Positions 54,906 through 64,000 of a stretch of DNA of 64,000 bases are shown in pieces. The notes below the pieces were generated by a model. It was not told where the DNA came from. It made no database searches and saw nothing but the letters and a program-made list of their open reading frames with translations. The number at the start of each line of letters is the position of its first letter. Position 1 is the stretch's first letter. Both the position numbers and the translations under genes were made by a program. Where the stretch lies: NCBI RefSeq assembly GCF_020622265.1, contig NZ_JACNMQ010000001.1, forward strand, positions 62,001 to 126,000. The letters are read 5' to 3'. This DNA comes from Halomonas sp. M20 (lineage in GTDB: Bacteria; Pseudomonadota; Gammaproteobacteria; Pseudomonadales; Halomonadaceae).

Positions 54906-57900
54906 ATGGCACTGCCCGACGATTTCCTACCGCTGACGAATGTTCCCGGCTCGCTGCGCGAGTCGTTGGGCAAGGCGAAAGAACGACTGGATGAGGCGCT
55001 GACCCAGGCAGACAACCTGGCCGAACTCAAAAAGACGGAGCGCCCAAGTGAGGCCTGGCAGGCCTTGTCACAAACTCGTCGTGAGCAACTGGCCCGAGTG
55101 CTGGCATGTTCGACGTTTGCGGGAGATACGTTGGCGCGATATCCCGACTGGCTGGCATTTCTGGATGCGGAAGGGGAGCTCGATGCACCCCTGCACGAGG
55201 CGACGCTGAACCAGTTGCTTGCCGATGCGCTCGATAGCGCCAAGGACGAGGCACAGATGCAGGCGGCGCTGCGGCGCTTCCGCCGGGCCCGTATGCTGGG
55301 GATCATCTGGCGTGATCTCAATCCCCCAAGCGATTATACCATGTGGGATACCGCCGCCAGCGTCTCGCGCTTGGCGGAAGTCTGTCTTGAAGGCGCGCTT
55401 GTCTGGCTTGAAGCGCATTTCGCTGCCCGTTGGGGGGCGCCGGCGCTTCGGGAAGATGGTTCGCAGCAGCGTCTGGTGGTGCTGGGGATGGGCAAGCTGG
55501 GGGCAGGGGAACTCAACCTTTCCTCGGATATCGATCTGATCTTCGCCTTTCCCGAGAAGGGCACGACACAAGACGGCAAACGTGAATACGATCACCAGGA
55601 GTATTTCACCCGGCTCGGGCAGAAGCTGATTGCTGCCTTGGATGCGATTACCGCGGACGGTTTCGTCTTTCGGGTCGACATGCGCCTGCGCCCGCTTGGC
55701 GAGGGCGGCCCGCTGGTGGGCAGTTTCAACATGCTGACCAGCTACTACCAGGATCAAGGGCGGGAGTGGGAGCGTTACGCCATGCTCAAGGCCCGCCCGG
55801 TTGCCGGCGATCGTGATGCCGGAGTCGAGCTGTTGGCCCGGTTGCGCCCCTTCATCTATCGCCGCTATCTGGATTTTGGTGCCATCGAATCCCTGCGCGA
55901 GATGAAGGCACTGATCAACCGGGAGGTACGGCGCAAGGACATCCTCGACAATATCAAGCTGGGGCCTGGCGGTATCCGCGAGGTGGAGTTCGTGGTTCAG
56001 GTCTTTCAGTTGATTCGCGGTGGTCGCGATACCGAACTACAGGTGCCGTCACTGAAAACGGCGCTGCAGCGCCTGCCGGAGCTGGAACTATTGCCCCAGG
56101 CGGTCGTCGATGAACTCGCCGCGGACTATGTCTTCTTGCGTAATCTCGAACATGCCCTGCAGGCCCAGGAAGACCGTCAGACTCAGACGCTACCCGACGA
56201 TTCCCTGGATCGGGAGCGGCTGGCGTTGGCCATGAGCCACCCAAAGCAATCCTATGATGATTGGACTGCGCTGGAAGCGCAGCTCAGGGAGGTGCGCGAA
56301 CGCATCCGGCGCCATTTCGATGCGGTGATTTCCGGCCCGGAGGATGAAGCCGAGGCACCCGTTGATGCCAGCGATAGCGGCAGTGATGACGACGTTCCGC
56401 TGGAAGAGTGGCGTGCCGCCTGGCGCGGTGAACTTACCGAAGAAGAGAGTCATCGGCTGTTCGAGGGGGCGGGGTTCACCGCACCAGAAGAGGCTCAGCG
56501 ACGTCTGAATACGTTGCGCCAATCCCGGGCCGTGCAGGGCATGCAACGTATCGGTCAGGAGCGTCTGGTGGCATTGATGCCCCTGTTGCTTGCAGCGATT
56601 ACCGACAGTGACGCGCCGGACACGGCATTTGAGCGCACTCTGCCGTTGATCGAGGCAGTATTACGGCGCACCGCTTATCTAGCCCTGCTGAGAGAAAACC
56701 CCGATGCGCTCAAGCATTTGATAACGCTATGCACGGCAAGCCCCTGGATTGCCGAACAGCTGGCGCGCCATCCGGTATTGCTCGATGAGTTGTTGTCGCC
56801 AGATACGCTTTACTCCCCTGCGGACAAGACACGATTGAACGACGAGTTGCGTCAGGCGTTGGGACGGGTGCCGGAGGAGGACGAAGAGGCGCAACTCGAG
56901 GCGCTGCGTATCTTCAAGCATGCCCAGGTGCTGCATGTGGCCGCCTCGGATATCGCCGGCGCGCGTACGCTGATGAATGTCAGCGACTATCTGACCTTTA
57001 TCGCCGAAGTAGTGCTGGAGCAGGTGCTGACGATGGCCTGGCGCCATTTGACGCGCAAACATGGCCTGCCCCGATACCGGGATGGCAGCCGTCACCAGGA
57101 GCCGAATTTCCTGATCGTGGGTTACGGCAAGCTGGGCGGTATCGAACTCGGCTATGGCTCGGATCTCGACCTGGTGTTCATTCACGACGCAGCGACCCAA
57201 GGGACGACCGACGGCAATCGCGCCATCGACAATGCGGTGTTCTTTACCCGGCTGGGCCAGCGCATCATCCACTTGTTGACCGCCATCACGCCTGCCGGCG
57301 CCCTCTATGACGTCGACATGCGCCTGCGCCCCTCAGGCAATTCGGGATTGTTGGTGACCAGTCTCGAATCCTTTGCGGATTATCAGCGTAACCACGCCTG
57401 GACCTGGGAGCATCAGGCGTTGGTGCGCGCCCGAGTAGTGGCGGGCAGTGCCGAACTGGCGGAGCGCTTCAGTGCGGTGCGCCGTGAAGTGCTGGGGCGA
57501 GAACGCGATTCGGAAACTCTGCGCCAGGCAGTCGTCAAGATGCGCTACAAGATGCGGGAGCATCTTGGCAGCAGCGCCAAGCAGCGGGAGCAGGGCAAGT
57601 TCGATCTCAAGCATGATGCCGGCGGCATGATCGACATCGAGTTCCTGAGCCAGTACGCGGTGCTCCTGCATGGATTTCACACCCCCGATCTCTTGGCCTG
57701 GAGCGACAATGTTCGTATTCTGGAAACACTGGAGTCGAGCGGCTGCATGCCGGACGAGGATGCGCGTCAGCTACGCGAGGCGTATCTGGCCTACCGCCAT
57801 ATGGCTCACCGCAATGCACTGACGAAAAGCGGTACTCGGGTCGAGGCATCGGATTACCAAGCGTACCGCCAAGTGGTGGAGACGCTCTGGCAGCGCTGGC

Positions 57901-57920
57901 TCGAGCCGGAAACGATCTGA
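54906..57920 (+). CDS. glnE: Glutamine synthetase adenylyltransferase/adenylyl-removing enzyme
   Basis: 1004 residues from the ATG at 54906, with AGGA about six bases upstream. The upstream ATG at 54849 is rejected because it lies in the right end of an inverted-repeat element. Two nucleotidyltransferase domains are visible: GMGKLGAGELNLSSDIDLIF near residue 195 and GYGKLGGIELGYGSDLDLVF near 738, with an FRVDMRLRP-type motif in each half. It adds or removes AMP on glutamine synthetase. Followed by ilvE on the same strand after 80 bases, an order also seen in Pseudomonas. Confidence 0.93.
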   Translation: MALPDDFLPLTNVPGSLRESLGKAKERLDEALTQADNLAELKKTERPSEAWQALSQTRREQLARVLACSTFAGDTLARYPDWLAFLDAEGELDAPLHEATLNQLLADALDSAKDEAQMQAALRRFRRARMLGIIWRDLNPPSDYTMWDTAASVSRLAEVCLEGALVWLEAHFAARWGAPALREDGSQQRLVVLGMGKLGAGELNLSSDIDLIFAFPEKGTTQDGKREYDHQEYFTRLGQKLIAALDAITADGFVFRVDMRLRPLGEGGPLVGSFNMLTSYYQDQGREWERYAMLKARPVAGDRDAGVELLARLRPFIYRRYLDFGAIESLREMKALINREVRRKDILDNIKLGPGGIREVEFVVQVFQLIRGGRDTELQVPSLKTALQRLPELELLPQAVVDELAADYVFLRNLEHALQAQEDRQTQTLPDDSLDRERLALAMSHPKQSYDDWTALEAQLREVRERIRRHFDAVISGPEDEAEAPVDASDSGSDDDVPLEEWRAAWRGELTEEESHRLFEGAGFTAPEEAQRRLNTLRQSRAVQGMQRIGQERLVALMPLLLAAITDSDAPDTAFERTLPLIEAVLRRTAYLALLRENPDALKHLITLCTASPWIAEQLARHPVLLDELLSPDTLYSPADKTRLNDELRQALGRVPEEDEEAQLEALRIFKHAQVLHVAASDIAGARTLMNVSDYLTFIAEVVLEQVLTMAWRHLTRKHGLPRYRDGSRHQEPNFLIVGYGKLGGIELGYGSDLDLVFIHDAATQGTTDGNRAIDNAVFFTRLGQRIIHLLTAITPAGALYDVDMRLRPSGNSGLLVTSLESFADYQRNHAWTWEHQALVRARVVAGSAELAERFSAVRREVLGRERDSETLRQAVVKMRYKMREHLGSSAKQREQGKFDLKHDAGGMIDIEFLSQYAVLLHGFHTPDLLAWSDNVRILETLESSGCMPDEDARQLREAYLAYRHMAHRNALTKSGTRVEASDYQAYRQVVETLWQRWLEPETI

Positions 57921-58000
57921 TTAATTTTACCGGGATGTCTGCAGGTTTCAGAATGACTGCAGATCATCTTGCGACACGTTGAAAACGAAGGATACATATT

Positions 58001-58924
58001 ATGTCGATGGCTGACCGCGACGGTCTGATCTGGTTCGATGGCGAAATGGTGCCCTGGCGTGATGCCAAGGTACATGTGCTTACCCATACTTTGCATTACG
58101 GTATGGGCTGCTTTGAGGGTGTGCGGGCCTACGATACCGAGCGAGGCACGGCGATTTTTCGTCTCAAGGAGCATACCAATCGCTTGTTCGATTCCGCCAA
58201 GATTCTGGGCATGGAGATGCCGTTCAGCAGAGAGCAGATCAACGAGGCCAGTCGGGCGGTGGTGCGCGAGAACGGGCTCAAGGAAGCTTACTTACGGCCG
58301 ATGGTCTTTTTCGGTTCCGAAGGCATGGGGTTGCGGGCCGATAACCTCAAGACCCATGTTATCGTTGCCGCCTGGGAATGGCCTTCCTACATGGCGCCGG
58401 AAGCACGAGAGATGGGCATCAAGGTGCAGACCTCTTCTTTCACTCGTCATCACGTCAACGTCTCGGTGACCCGCGCCAAGGCCAACGGCCAGTATATCAA
58501 CTCCATGATGGCCCTGGCCGAGGCCCAGCGCGGCGGCTACGACGAAGCGCTCTTGCTCGACCCCCAAGGCTATGTCGCCGAAGGCTCCGGCGAGAACCTG
58601 TTCGTGGTCAAGGATGGCGTCATCTATACCCCAATGCTGACCTCGTGTCTGAACGGCATTACCCGCAACACCGTACTGCATATGGCGGAGAAGCTGGGTT
58701 ATGAATTGCGCGAAAAGCTGATTACTCGGGACGAGGTCTACATCTGCGACGAGGCTTTCTTCACCGGCACCGCCGCGGAAGTCCTGCCGATACGCGAACT
58801 CGACGGGCGTACCCTGGGTGAAGGGCGTCGCGGACCCATTACCGAGCAGATCCAGTCGATGTACTTCGATCTAGTCAGCGGCAAGCAGACCCTCGATGAG
58901 AAATGGCTGACACTGGTGGCCTGA
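58001..58924 (+). CDS. ilvE: Branched-chain amino acid aminotransferase
   Basis: 307 residues. The PLP Lys is in RAKANGQYINSMMALAEAQ, about residue 161, and the phosphate-binding loop is EGSGENLFVVKDGVIYTP. YGMGCFEGVRAYDTERG is the N-terminal IlvE motif. It transaminates Val, Ile and Leu with 2-oxoglutarate. AAGGATA precedes the ATG; a strong terminator follows. Confidence 0.94.
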   Translation: MSMADRDGLIWFDGEMVPWRDAKVHVLTHTLHYGMGCFEGVRAYDTERGTAIFRLKEHTNRLFDSAKILGMEMPFSREQINEASRAVVRENGLKEAYLRPMVFFGSEGMGLRADNLKTHVIVAAWEWPSYMAPEAREMGIKVQTSSFTRHHVNVSVTRAKANGQYINSMMALAEAQRGGYDEALLLDPQGYVAEGSGENLFVVKDGVIYTPMLTSCLNGITRNTVLHMAEKLGYELREKLITRDEVYICDEAFFTGTAAEVLPIRELDGRTLGEGRRGPITEQIQSMYFDLVSGKQTLDEKWLTLVA

Positions 58925-58941
58925 CACGTCGTACCCAAGCC

Positions 58942-58969
58942 AAAGCACCCGCTACAGGGTGCTTTTTTT
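58942..58969 (+). terminator. Rho-independent terminator of glnE-ilvE
   Basis: AGCACCC (58944-58950) and GGGTGCT (58957-58963) around a 6-base loop, followed by seven T. It lies about 20 bases after the ilvE stop. Confidence 0.88.
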
Positions 58970-59361
58970 GTATTAGGCGTTTGTTTTACAGATAGCACTG
59001 CCAATGCTGAGCTGCATATCCAGCGGTAAGATTGCAGGAAGCAGCGGTGCACGGTCACGGCAAGAAGCAATGGCAGCGGTAGAGCGGCGGCAAAAAACGC
59101 ACAAAAAAATGGGCTGCATGAGCAGCCCAAGGTACGCAGGGAATTGAAGATCGGTCGATTGATCTGATCTGTCTTTCGGTATGTCATCGATCGACACATC
59201 GGATCAATCAAACCTGAAGCGAGAAGCTCTCGCTGTCTGACATATATAGTGCGAATACAGTGCCAGTTTTATTTTTATCCTTTATAAACATGATGTTAAA
59301 AATAAAATTATGATGAGCGAGCCAATTCATGGAAGAAAAATAAGTGCACGCAATCTAAAAA

Positions 59362-59443
59362 CGTCTCTTTTTAGAGACTATCGCACAGTGTTCTCTAATA
59401 AATTGATAATTTACAACAGGTTGTAGCGTCTTTAAATAGAGAC
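59362..59443. repeat. Cluster of operator-like dyads
   Basis: CGTCTCTTTTTAGAGAC (59362-59378) and CGTCTTTAAATAGAGAC (59427-59443) are near-identical 17-base near-palindromes 65 bases apart. Between them is TACAAC-AG-GTTGTA (59412-59425), a perfect 6 bp dyad. They look like regulator or recombinase binding sites, but none was recognised. Confidence 0.5.
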
Positions 59444-59624
59444 ACTTGCCGTATTTTGTCTTTCTTCTGCTCGAGGCAACTCATGTTTTCGGTTCGTCAC
59501 GCACTAGACCGAACTGATTTTCTCATTGACGCCTCTTCAATACTTTGCTTTTTTTAAAAGTATTGGTGTAGCTGTTTTCTCATGAACTGATCCTGAAAGC
59601 CTGCACTGCCAGCAAGAAAGTGGC

Positions 59625-59738
59625 ATGCCCAAGGTTACCTTTGCGGTGCACAAGGGTATCACTCGCCTGACCCAGGCCTACGCGCAGCCGCCCATGCGTG
59701 CCAAAAGCGCTGGTCGGGGGCTGTTCTTGATCGGTTGA
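59625..59738 (+). CDS. Possible small ORF or gene remnant
   Basis: 37 residues, MPKVTFAVHKGITRLTQAYA, ending GRGLFLIG. Codon use is GC-rich like real genes, in an otherwise AT-rich stretch, but there is no good ribosome site and no family match that I recognise. It may be the remnant of an older gene or may mean nothing. Confidence 0.2.
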   Translation: MPKVTFAVHKGITRLTQAYAQPPMRAKSAGRGLFLIG

Positions 59739-59916
59739 TCTCCTTTGAAGCTGGAGCGCGCGTCCCGGCCTCTCTCGTTCTTTCCTTCGCTTTGTTCCTA
59801 CCTTGTCTCAAGATAAAGACCTTCTTTCATGACTGCGCTATGCTCATTGCGACCAGCTCGAAGCCCGATCATGAAGGCTTCCACTTGAGGCTCAATACAA
59901 CAAGGAACCTAGTCGC

Positions 59917-60714
59917 ATGCTCGATTGGATATCACAGAACGCGAAGGTGCTGACCTTCTTTACCAACTTGGGCGTTTTGCTCGTCTGGCTAGGCTATGCG
60001 CAACTTTTATATCTGGGTTTTAGCCGTCAGCGCCGCCCCCGCCTGATCATCAACCGTGGCAAGAGAAAGGATATCGATGCGCTGTGTATCATAAGCAATA
60101 TGAGCGCCGAGTCGGTCTTCATCGAGTACATCATTGCCGATCTGCAAACGTCGGAAGGCACTATTACCATGGATGTCACGGATTTCGATCAGGAGTACGA
60201 GGAGGGTGATGAAGAAAGACAGCAAAATGCTTCCTCGCTGGGAAATGTCAACGAAAATACGCGCCAGGGTCCGCTTGGTTCCGGAGGTTTCCTCCATGTA
60301 GGCACTTTCTCGAATTTGCTCGAACGTCTGGCAAGAGATGAAGGTATCAAGATGGACGGCCATCGCCCGGAAGGCGACCTGACATTTCAGCATCTGACTA
60401 TCCGGCTGATCGGAGTCTACGGTCCGGAAGACATGCCCATTGGCGCCGAGCGTAGTTTCGAGCTGTTCGCCAACGAGGATTTTCGTTCTCTTACCCCGGA
60501 CAGCTGGGATACCAAGCGGCTGTCGTCTTTTCGTCAACGTCGTAAGCTGCGCAAGACCATGCAGGAACTCAATGACAAGAGCTTTTCCTCTTCGTCGAAG
60601 TTTCGCCATCTCAATAATGGAGATAAGAACGATAGCGATGATAAGAAAGGCGAAAAAGGTCGCAGCCAGGAAGAAACCCGCGAGGACGCCGCCGAAGCCA
60701 GCCGCGAAGAGTAA
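59917..60714 (+). CDS. Membrane-anchored hypothetical protein with charged tail
   Basis: 265 residues, not recognised. One N-terminal helix (VLTFFTNLGVLLVWLGYAQLLYLGF) precedes a beta-rich domain: RPRLIINRGKRKDIDALCIISNMS then HLTIRLIGVYGPEDMP. The last 60 residues are highly charged (SSSSKFRHLNNGDKNDSDDK, then EKGRSQEETREDAAEASREE), probably disordered. AAGGAA lies upstream. The protein likely faces the cytoplasm from the inner membrane. It sits between ilvE and pqqF with no functional tie visible. Confidence 0.7.
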   Translation: MLDWISQNAKVLTFFTNLGVLLVWLGYAQLLYLGFSRQRRPRLIINRGKRKDIDALCIISNMSAESVFIEYIIADLQTSEGTITMDVTDFDQEYEEGDEERQQNASSLGNVNENTRQGPLGSGGFLHVGTFSNLLERLARDEGIKMDGHRPEGDLTFQHLTIRLIGVYGPEDMPIGAERSFELFANEDFRSLTPDSWDTKRLSSFRQRRKLRKTMQELNDKSFSSSSKFRHLNNGDKNDSDDKKGEKGRSQEETREDAAEASREE

Positions 60715-60765
60715 TCTGGTGTTCCCGGTTTCGATGCGGTGAAGCGGCGGATATGCAGGTGCGGG

Positions 60766-63288
60766 TCAGGGAGTGCTGGCTCTCGCCGAATGATCCCACC
60801 ATTGGCCGGCCAGTCTGCCTCCGACAAGGTCTCGTCCAAATTGCGCCAGTGTTTCACTTTCAAGTGATGCCAGTGCCTGCTGTTCCGCTCCCCAGGGCTC
60901 CCAGTCCCGGTCTTTCCTTAGCCCTTTCCAGGCGCGTACCAAGGCGCTATTCCTGGTTTCGGGGGCTCCCCACTTGGTTTTCAAGGCGGTACGTTGTTTG
61001 TCGAAAGTAGTGCTGTCCAAATGCGCCAATGCAACGCCTTGAGCCCTCAGAAAGGCATTCACCGCTTCACGTAGTGCTTCGACAAACGCATGAGGGGATT
61101 GCACTACATAGCCAAGCCGAGGCCAGCCATCTGATGTCTCGCGATAGCGTACCGCTGCCACGTAACCAAGTCTCTGGTGCTGGCGCAGTGTCTGCTGAAA
61201 TGCCACATCGTGGCACTGGGCCAGTAACTGCATCAGTGCGCGGCTTGTCGGGCTGTTATCCGGACCATCGATCTGCAGCATGACCGCCTGATCGCTGCTT
61301 TGTATGGGCAGCTGGCGAACAGGCCAGCCTCGATGACTTGCTGTTGCGGTCAAATATGAATATTCGCATGGTGGAACGGATTGCCAGGATAACGGTAAAT
61401 TCTTCAGCTCGGTTATCAGCCGTCGACAGCCCGCTTTAGCCTCTGCGGCACCCAGCGTTCCTCCGGCCCAGGCCCGCACTTTCGAGTCATTCATCTCGCA
61501 AGAGGCGGGTAGGGACTCCAATAGATTCAACAGACGCTGAGCCAAAAGCCCACGACAAGTAAGAAGAGATGGCGAGAGGTTGGTTTGGTGTGGCCAGGCG
61601 CCTAGTGCCTGAACGAGACAGGATTCGAGTCGTTCAGCATCCCCGGTTGCCATCAGCCAATCACCGCGGGTATCGCCTCCGAGTTCAAGCACAACGCCTT
61701 GACTTGATGCCGCCTGGCGTAGCGCGAGGGTATTGCGGTGCCAGCGACGCAAGTGCGCTTGTACATCGTGCTCTGTCGTCGGCCAACCGACACACCAGAA
61801 AGCCTCCTTGCCAACCGGGCCACCGCCCCACCATAGGCCAAGCGTCTCGTCGTCGACGATCAATTTCGGCGTGACAGAAGGCGTGTCCCGTTGCACCTCA
61901 TGAGCGACAAGCAGCGGTGACGATCGGGACGCCAGAACACGAGCGCCAGCCACAAGCGTTCGGCGGCGAAACCGGGTGCCAGTATCTGAAACAGTATTCC
62001 AGGGGCTTTCAAAGGTAGGCACGGCTTCAAGCACGCGACAGTTGTCGGGCGCGAGCCACCGGGTCAATTCATCGGCGGCGTCTTCAAGCGTCTCTGATTC
62101 AGAGTGCGCCATTCTCGTACGCGCTTTCAGGGCCAGACCACGAGCCAGGGTTTTGGGCCATTCATCCAGGTCATGAGGTGGCGCATCAGGTATAGCGGCA
62201 GTACTGGCTTCGGCTAGCTGGCTGGCCAGCTGCTTGACTCGGGCCTGACAGGTAGCGATCAGTGTCTTGTTGTCGTTCAGGTCTGTTTCGCTATCCAGAG
62301 TGAGGCTCAAAGATAGCGTGGCAGACGTGACACAAGCAGTAAGACGCGCTTTCAAGTCCCAGAGGGGGTGCTTGGCCTGCAGGGTGGCGGCAAGGCTGCC
62401 ATCGTTTAGCGCACTGACTAGCTGCTCGCCGATTCGCTGCTGCTCGGCGGTTATTGGCGCCGGTAGTGGCCAGAACAGTTCCAGCGCGGGTTGAACGAGA
62501 GGCTGGTTCTCGGGCGGGCACCATTGTATCCAGCCAGGCTGAGCCCAGCGTGTGCTTGCGCTTCGCTGCTCTCTTGCAAAAAGCGGGGGCGAACCATCTT
62601 CGCGAAACCTGTCTGCCGCGGCTGTCAGTAACTCGAGCTGCTGCTCCAAGGGCTGCGGTCCCAGCATGACTAGACTCAGACGCTCGGCACGATAATGGCA
62701 TGTGTGAAAGTCGTGAAGCGCAGAGCGCAGTGCTGATATGTCTGCCTCCAGGCTCTGGCGATTGCCATGGTGGCAGTCAAAGGCAGGATGCGACGCCTGG
62801 AAAAGTTGTGACAGGGCGCGCTGCCGATGCAGTTCGGGGTCCGCCATCCGCGCCTGGAATTCAGCCTCGATCACCTCGACTTCCCGGGCGATGAGTGTCT
62901 CTCTCAAAGATGGATGCAGAGTAATATCGAGCATCCTTTCCAGGCCTGCCTGGGCCGTTCTCGGGGGCAGGGTCAAATGAACATCCGTGCTGTACTCGTC
63001 GGTATGGGCGTTGTAGCGCCCGCCTTGATCGCCCACCCAAGCGGCGAAATCTCCGGGCTCGGGATGGCAAGACGACCCCAGAAACAGCGCATGTTCGAGC
63101 AGATGAGCAAGCCCGGGCAGGTCTTCAGGCTCATCGAGATAACCTGCGCCGATGGCGCAGACCAAACGTACCTGGCGTGCGCTGGGCACTTCGATGGCTA
63201 GGATGCGTGTGCCACTCGTGAGCTGATGCTCTGCCATACGACTACCCGATGGAAGGAGGCGCGGCATCTGGTCCTTCATGACGTTCAT
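60766..63288 (-). CDS. pqqF: PqqF-like M16 peptidase of PQQ biosynthesis
   Basis: 840 residues. The inverted zinc motif HLLEH in [14 protein letters not shown], with a downstream Glu in [15 protein letters not shown], defines M16 peptidases; the second half is the inactive partner domain. PqqF helps release the cross-linked Glu-Tyr from the PqqA peptide in making pyrroloquinoline quinone. The ATG overlaps the pqqE stop (ATGA), so pqqE-pqqF are coupled. The pqqF name relies on that linkage and on length. Confidence 0.87.
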   Translation of the reverse strand: MNVMKDQMPRLLPSGSRMAEHQLTSGTRILAIEVPSARQVRLVCAIGAGYLDEPEDLPGLAHLLEHALFLGSSCHPEPGDFAAWVGDQGGRYNAHTDEYSTDVHLTLPPRTAQAGLERMLDITLHPSLRETLIAREVEVIEAEFQARMADPELHRQRALSQLFQASHPAFDCHHGNRQSLEADISALRSALHDFHTCHYRAERLSLVMLGPQPLEQQLELLTAAADRFREDGSPPLFAREQRSASTRWAQPGWIQWCPPENQPLVQPALELFWPLPAPITAEQQRIGEQLVSALNDGSLAATLQAKHPLWDLKARLTACVTSATLSLSLTLDSETDLNDNKTLIATCQARVKQLASQLAEASTAAIPDAPPHDLDEWPKTLARGLALKARTRMAHSESETLEDAADELTRWLAPDNCRVLEAVPTFESPWNTVSDTGTRFRRRTLVAGARVLASRSSPLLVAHEVQRDTPSVTPKLIVDDETLGLWWGGGPVGKEAFWCVGWPTTEHDVQAHLRRWHRNTLALRQAASSQGVVLELGGDTRGDWLMATGDAERLESCLVQALGAWPHQTNLSPSLLTCRGLLAQRLLNLLESLPASCEMNDSKVRAWAGGTLGAAEAKAGCRRLITELKNLPLSWQSVPPCEYSYLTATASHRGWPVRQLPIQSSDQAVMLQIDGPDNSPTSRALMQLLAQCHDVAFQQTLRQHQRLGYVAAVRYRETSDGWPRLGYVVQSPHAFVEALREAVNAFLRAQGVALAHLDSTTFDKQRTALKTKWGAPETRNSALVRAWKGLRKDRDWEPWGAEQQALASLESETLAQFGRDLVGGRLAGQWWDHSARASTP

Positions 63289-64000
63289 TCGTGAAAGAAC
63301 ACCCGAGATTCCCGAACGTTGCGCAATGTCAGTTCCTGTAGGGAACGCGCGTCAGTGGCGGCTTCATTTCGGGCGGCTTCGATCAGATGATGATCCGGAG
63401 ACAGATCGCACACCGGGTCCGTGGCGCTGGCGTCCCCGGTTAATAGATAGGCTTGGCAGCGGCAGCCGCCGAAATCCCGGTGGCGCTCGTCGCAGTCACG
63501 ACAGGGGGAGGGCATCCAGTCCTCGCCGCGATAGCGATTAAAGGCATCGCTTTGATACCAGATCGCCTTCAGGGGCTGCTCGCGCACCGTAGGAAACGTC
63601 ATGGGTAAGATACGTGCGCTGTGACAGGGCAGCACTGCGCCGTCCGGGGCCACGGTCATGAAGATGGAACCCCAACCTCCCATGCAGGGCTTGGGGCGCG
63701 TTGCATAGTAGTCCGGTATCACGAACAGTAGGCGCATCTCCTGACCCTTGGCAGCAAGATGCTCGCGCCAGCGCGCGGTAGTGGCCTCGGCGGCTTCCAA
63801 CTGTTCACGGCTGGGCAGAAGCCCGGCGCGATTGAGATGCGCCCAGCCATATAGCTGGCAGTTGGCCAGCTCCACCGCGTCGGCGCCAAGCTCGGCGCAC
63901 AGGGCGATGATGTCGTCGATTTGGTCGATATTATGCCGATGCAACACCACGTTGAGTACCATGGGATAGCCTGCGGCCTTGACCGCCCTGGCCATGGCCA
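63285..64000 (-). CDS. pqqE: PqqE radical SAM protein, C-terminal part
   Basis: The frame remains open at the right edge, so the N-terminal radical SAM core lies outside. About 238 residues are visible, including [40 protein letters not shown] and the SPASM-like cluster motif with Cys in [21 protein letters not shown] and [18 protein letters not shown]. PqqE forms the Glu-Tyr carbon bond in PqqA. It overlaps pqqF by 4 bases. Confidence 0.92.
   Translation of the reverse strand, partial: AMARAVKAAGYPMVLNVVLHRHNIDQIDDIIALCAELGADAVELANCQLYGWAHLNRAGLLPSREQLEAAEATTARWREHLAAKGQEMRLLFVIPDYYATRPKPCMGGWGSIFMTVAPDGAVLPCHSARILPMTFPTVREQPLKAIWYQSDAFNRYRGEDWMPSPCRDCDERHRDFGGCRCQAYLLTGDASATDPVCDLSPDHHLIEAARNEAATDARSLQELTLRNVRESRVFFHE

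Larger units (their letters stand above)
58970..59916. other. Long noncoding stretch with dyads
   Basis: About 950 bases with no credible gene. It is much more AT-rich than the window, especially 59225-59600, and contains repeated dyads (listed separately), a hairpin CAATACTT/AAGTATTG at 59538-59565, and one short open frame at 59625. It could be a regulatory region, an insertion scar or a remnant. Confidence 0.55.

Noticed and set aside
54536-54994. Plus-strand open frame across the inverted-repeat element before glnE
   Set aside because: It runs through the repeat arms and into glnE in another frame, with Arg/Cys-rich meaningless sequence.

Overview
This 64 kb window looks like a chromosomal piece of a GC-rich, moderately halophilic gammaproteobacterium, most likely Halomonadaceae (Halomonas and relatives). 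That placement is inferred from gene content: a YehZYXW-type betaine/osmolyte ABC operon, a FabY-type ketoacyl synthase, an AtoE-type short-chain fatty acid carrier, PQQ genes and a glnE-ilvE pair. It was not tested by a database search. No rRNA, tRNA or CRISPR array was seen. Many genes use TTG or GTG starts, and minus-strand operons are often joined by ATGA overlaps.

Layout: 0-4.4 kb holds the tail of a DHA2 exporter and a three-subunit molybdenum aldehyde/xanthine dehydrogenase-type enzyme. Its probable maturation factors, an XdhC-like and a MocA-like protein, lie 50 kb away at 52.9-54.5 kb. 4.4-13.6 kb holds tmcA, a pepD-like peptidase, an APP1-like protein, a PfpI/DJ-1 protein, dps, two coupled lipoproteins, a HIT protein, a TSUP carrier and two tandem entericidin-like lipoproteins. 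13.7-17.7 kb is the osmF-yehYXW operon. 17.8-27.3 kb holds an I78 inhibitor-like lipoprotein, a LysE exporter, an EAL-HDOD protein, a channel-like membrane protein, a thioesterase, an AtoE carrier, a MATE exporter and an outer-membrane barrel. 27.4-34.2 kb holds a ferredoxin, coaD, fabY, a TrmB-like methyltransferase, PACE and SMR exporters, dacB and a FrnE-like protein.

The accessory islet is 34.2-38.1 kb. It has an unrecognised 631-residue exported protein, a toxin-antitoxin pair whose toxin looks frameshifted, and an AT-rich gene bounded on both sides by attC-like imperfect palindromes. That gene looks like an integron cassette, and its product carries a C-terminal Rx4H (HEPN-type) motif. 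38.2-50.2 kb returns to core-type genes: dgt, RNase T2, a NERD protein, a sirtuin, an aldo/keto reductase, SUI1/YciH, a HAD phosphatase, several small membrane or exported proteins, a DMT exporter and pgk. 50.3-64 kb holds epd, acuI, dgkA, mocA/xdhC, glnE, ilvE, a poorly understood 1 kb noncoding stretch with several dyads, an unknown anchored protein, pqqF and the end of pqqE.

Two copies of one small inverted-repeat element flank the ferredoxin-coaD pair, one of them with a 5 bp target duplication. A different 267 bp inverted-repeat element abuts glnE and overlaps a misleading upstream start codon. The most interesting material is the cassette-like islet, the MITE-like elements and the dyad cluster near 59.4 kb.
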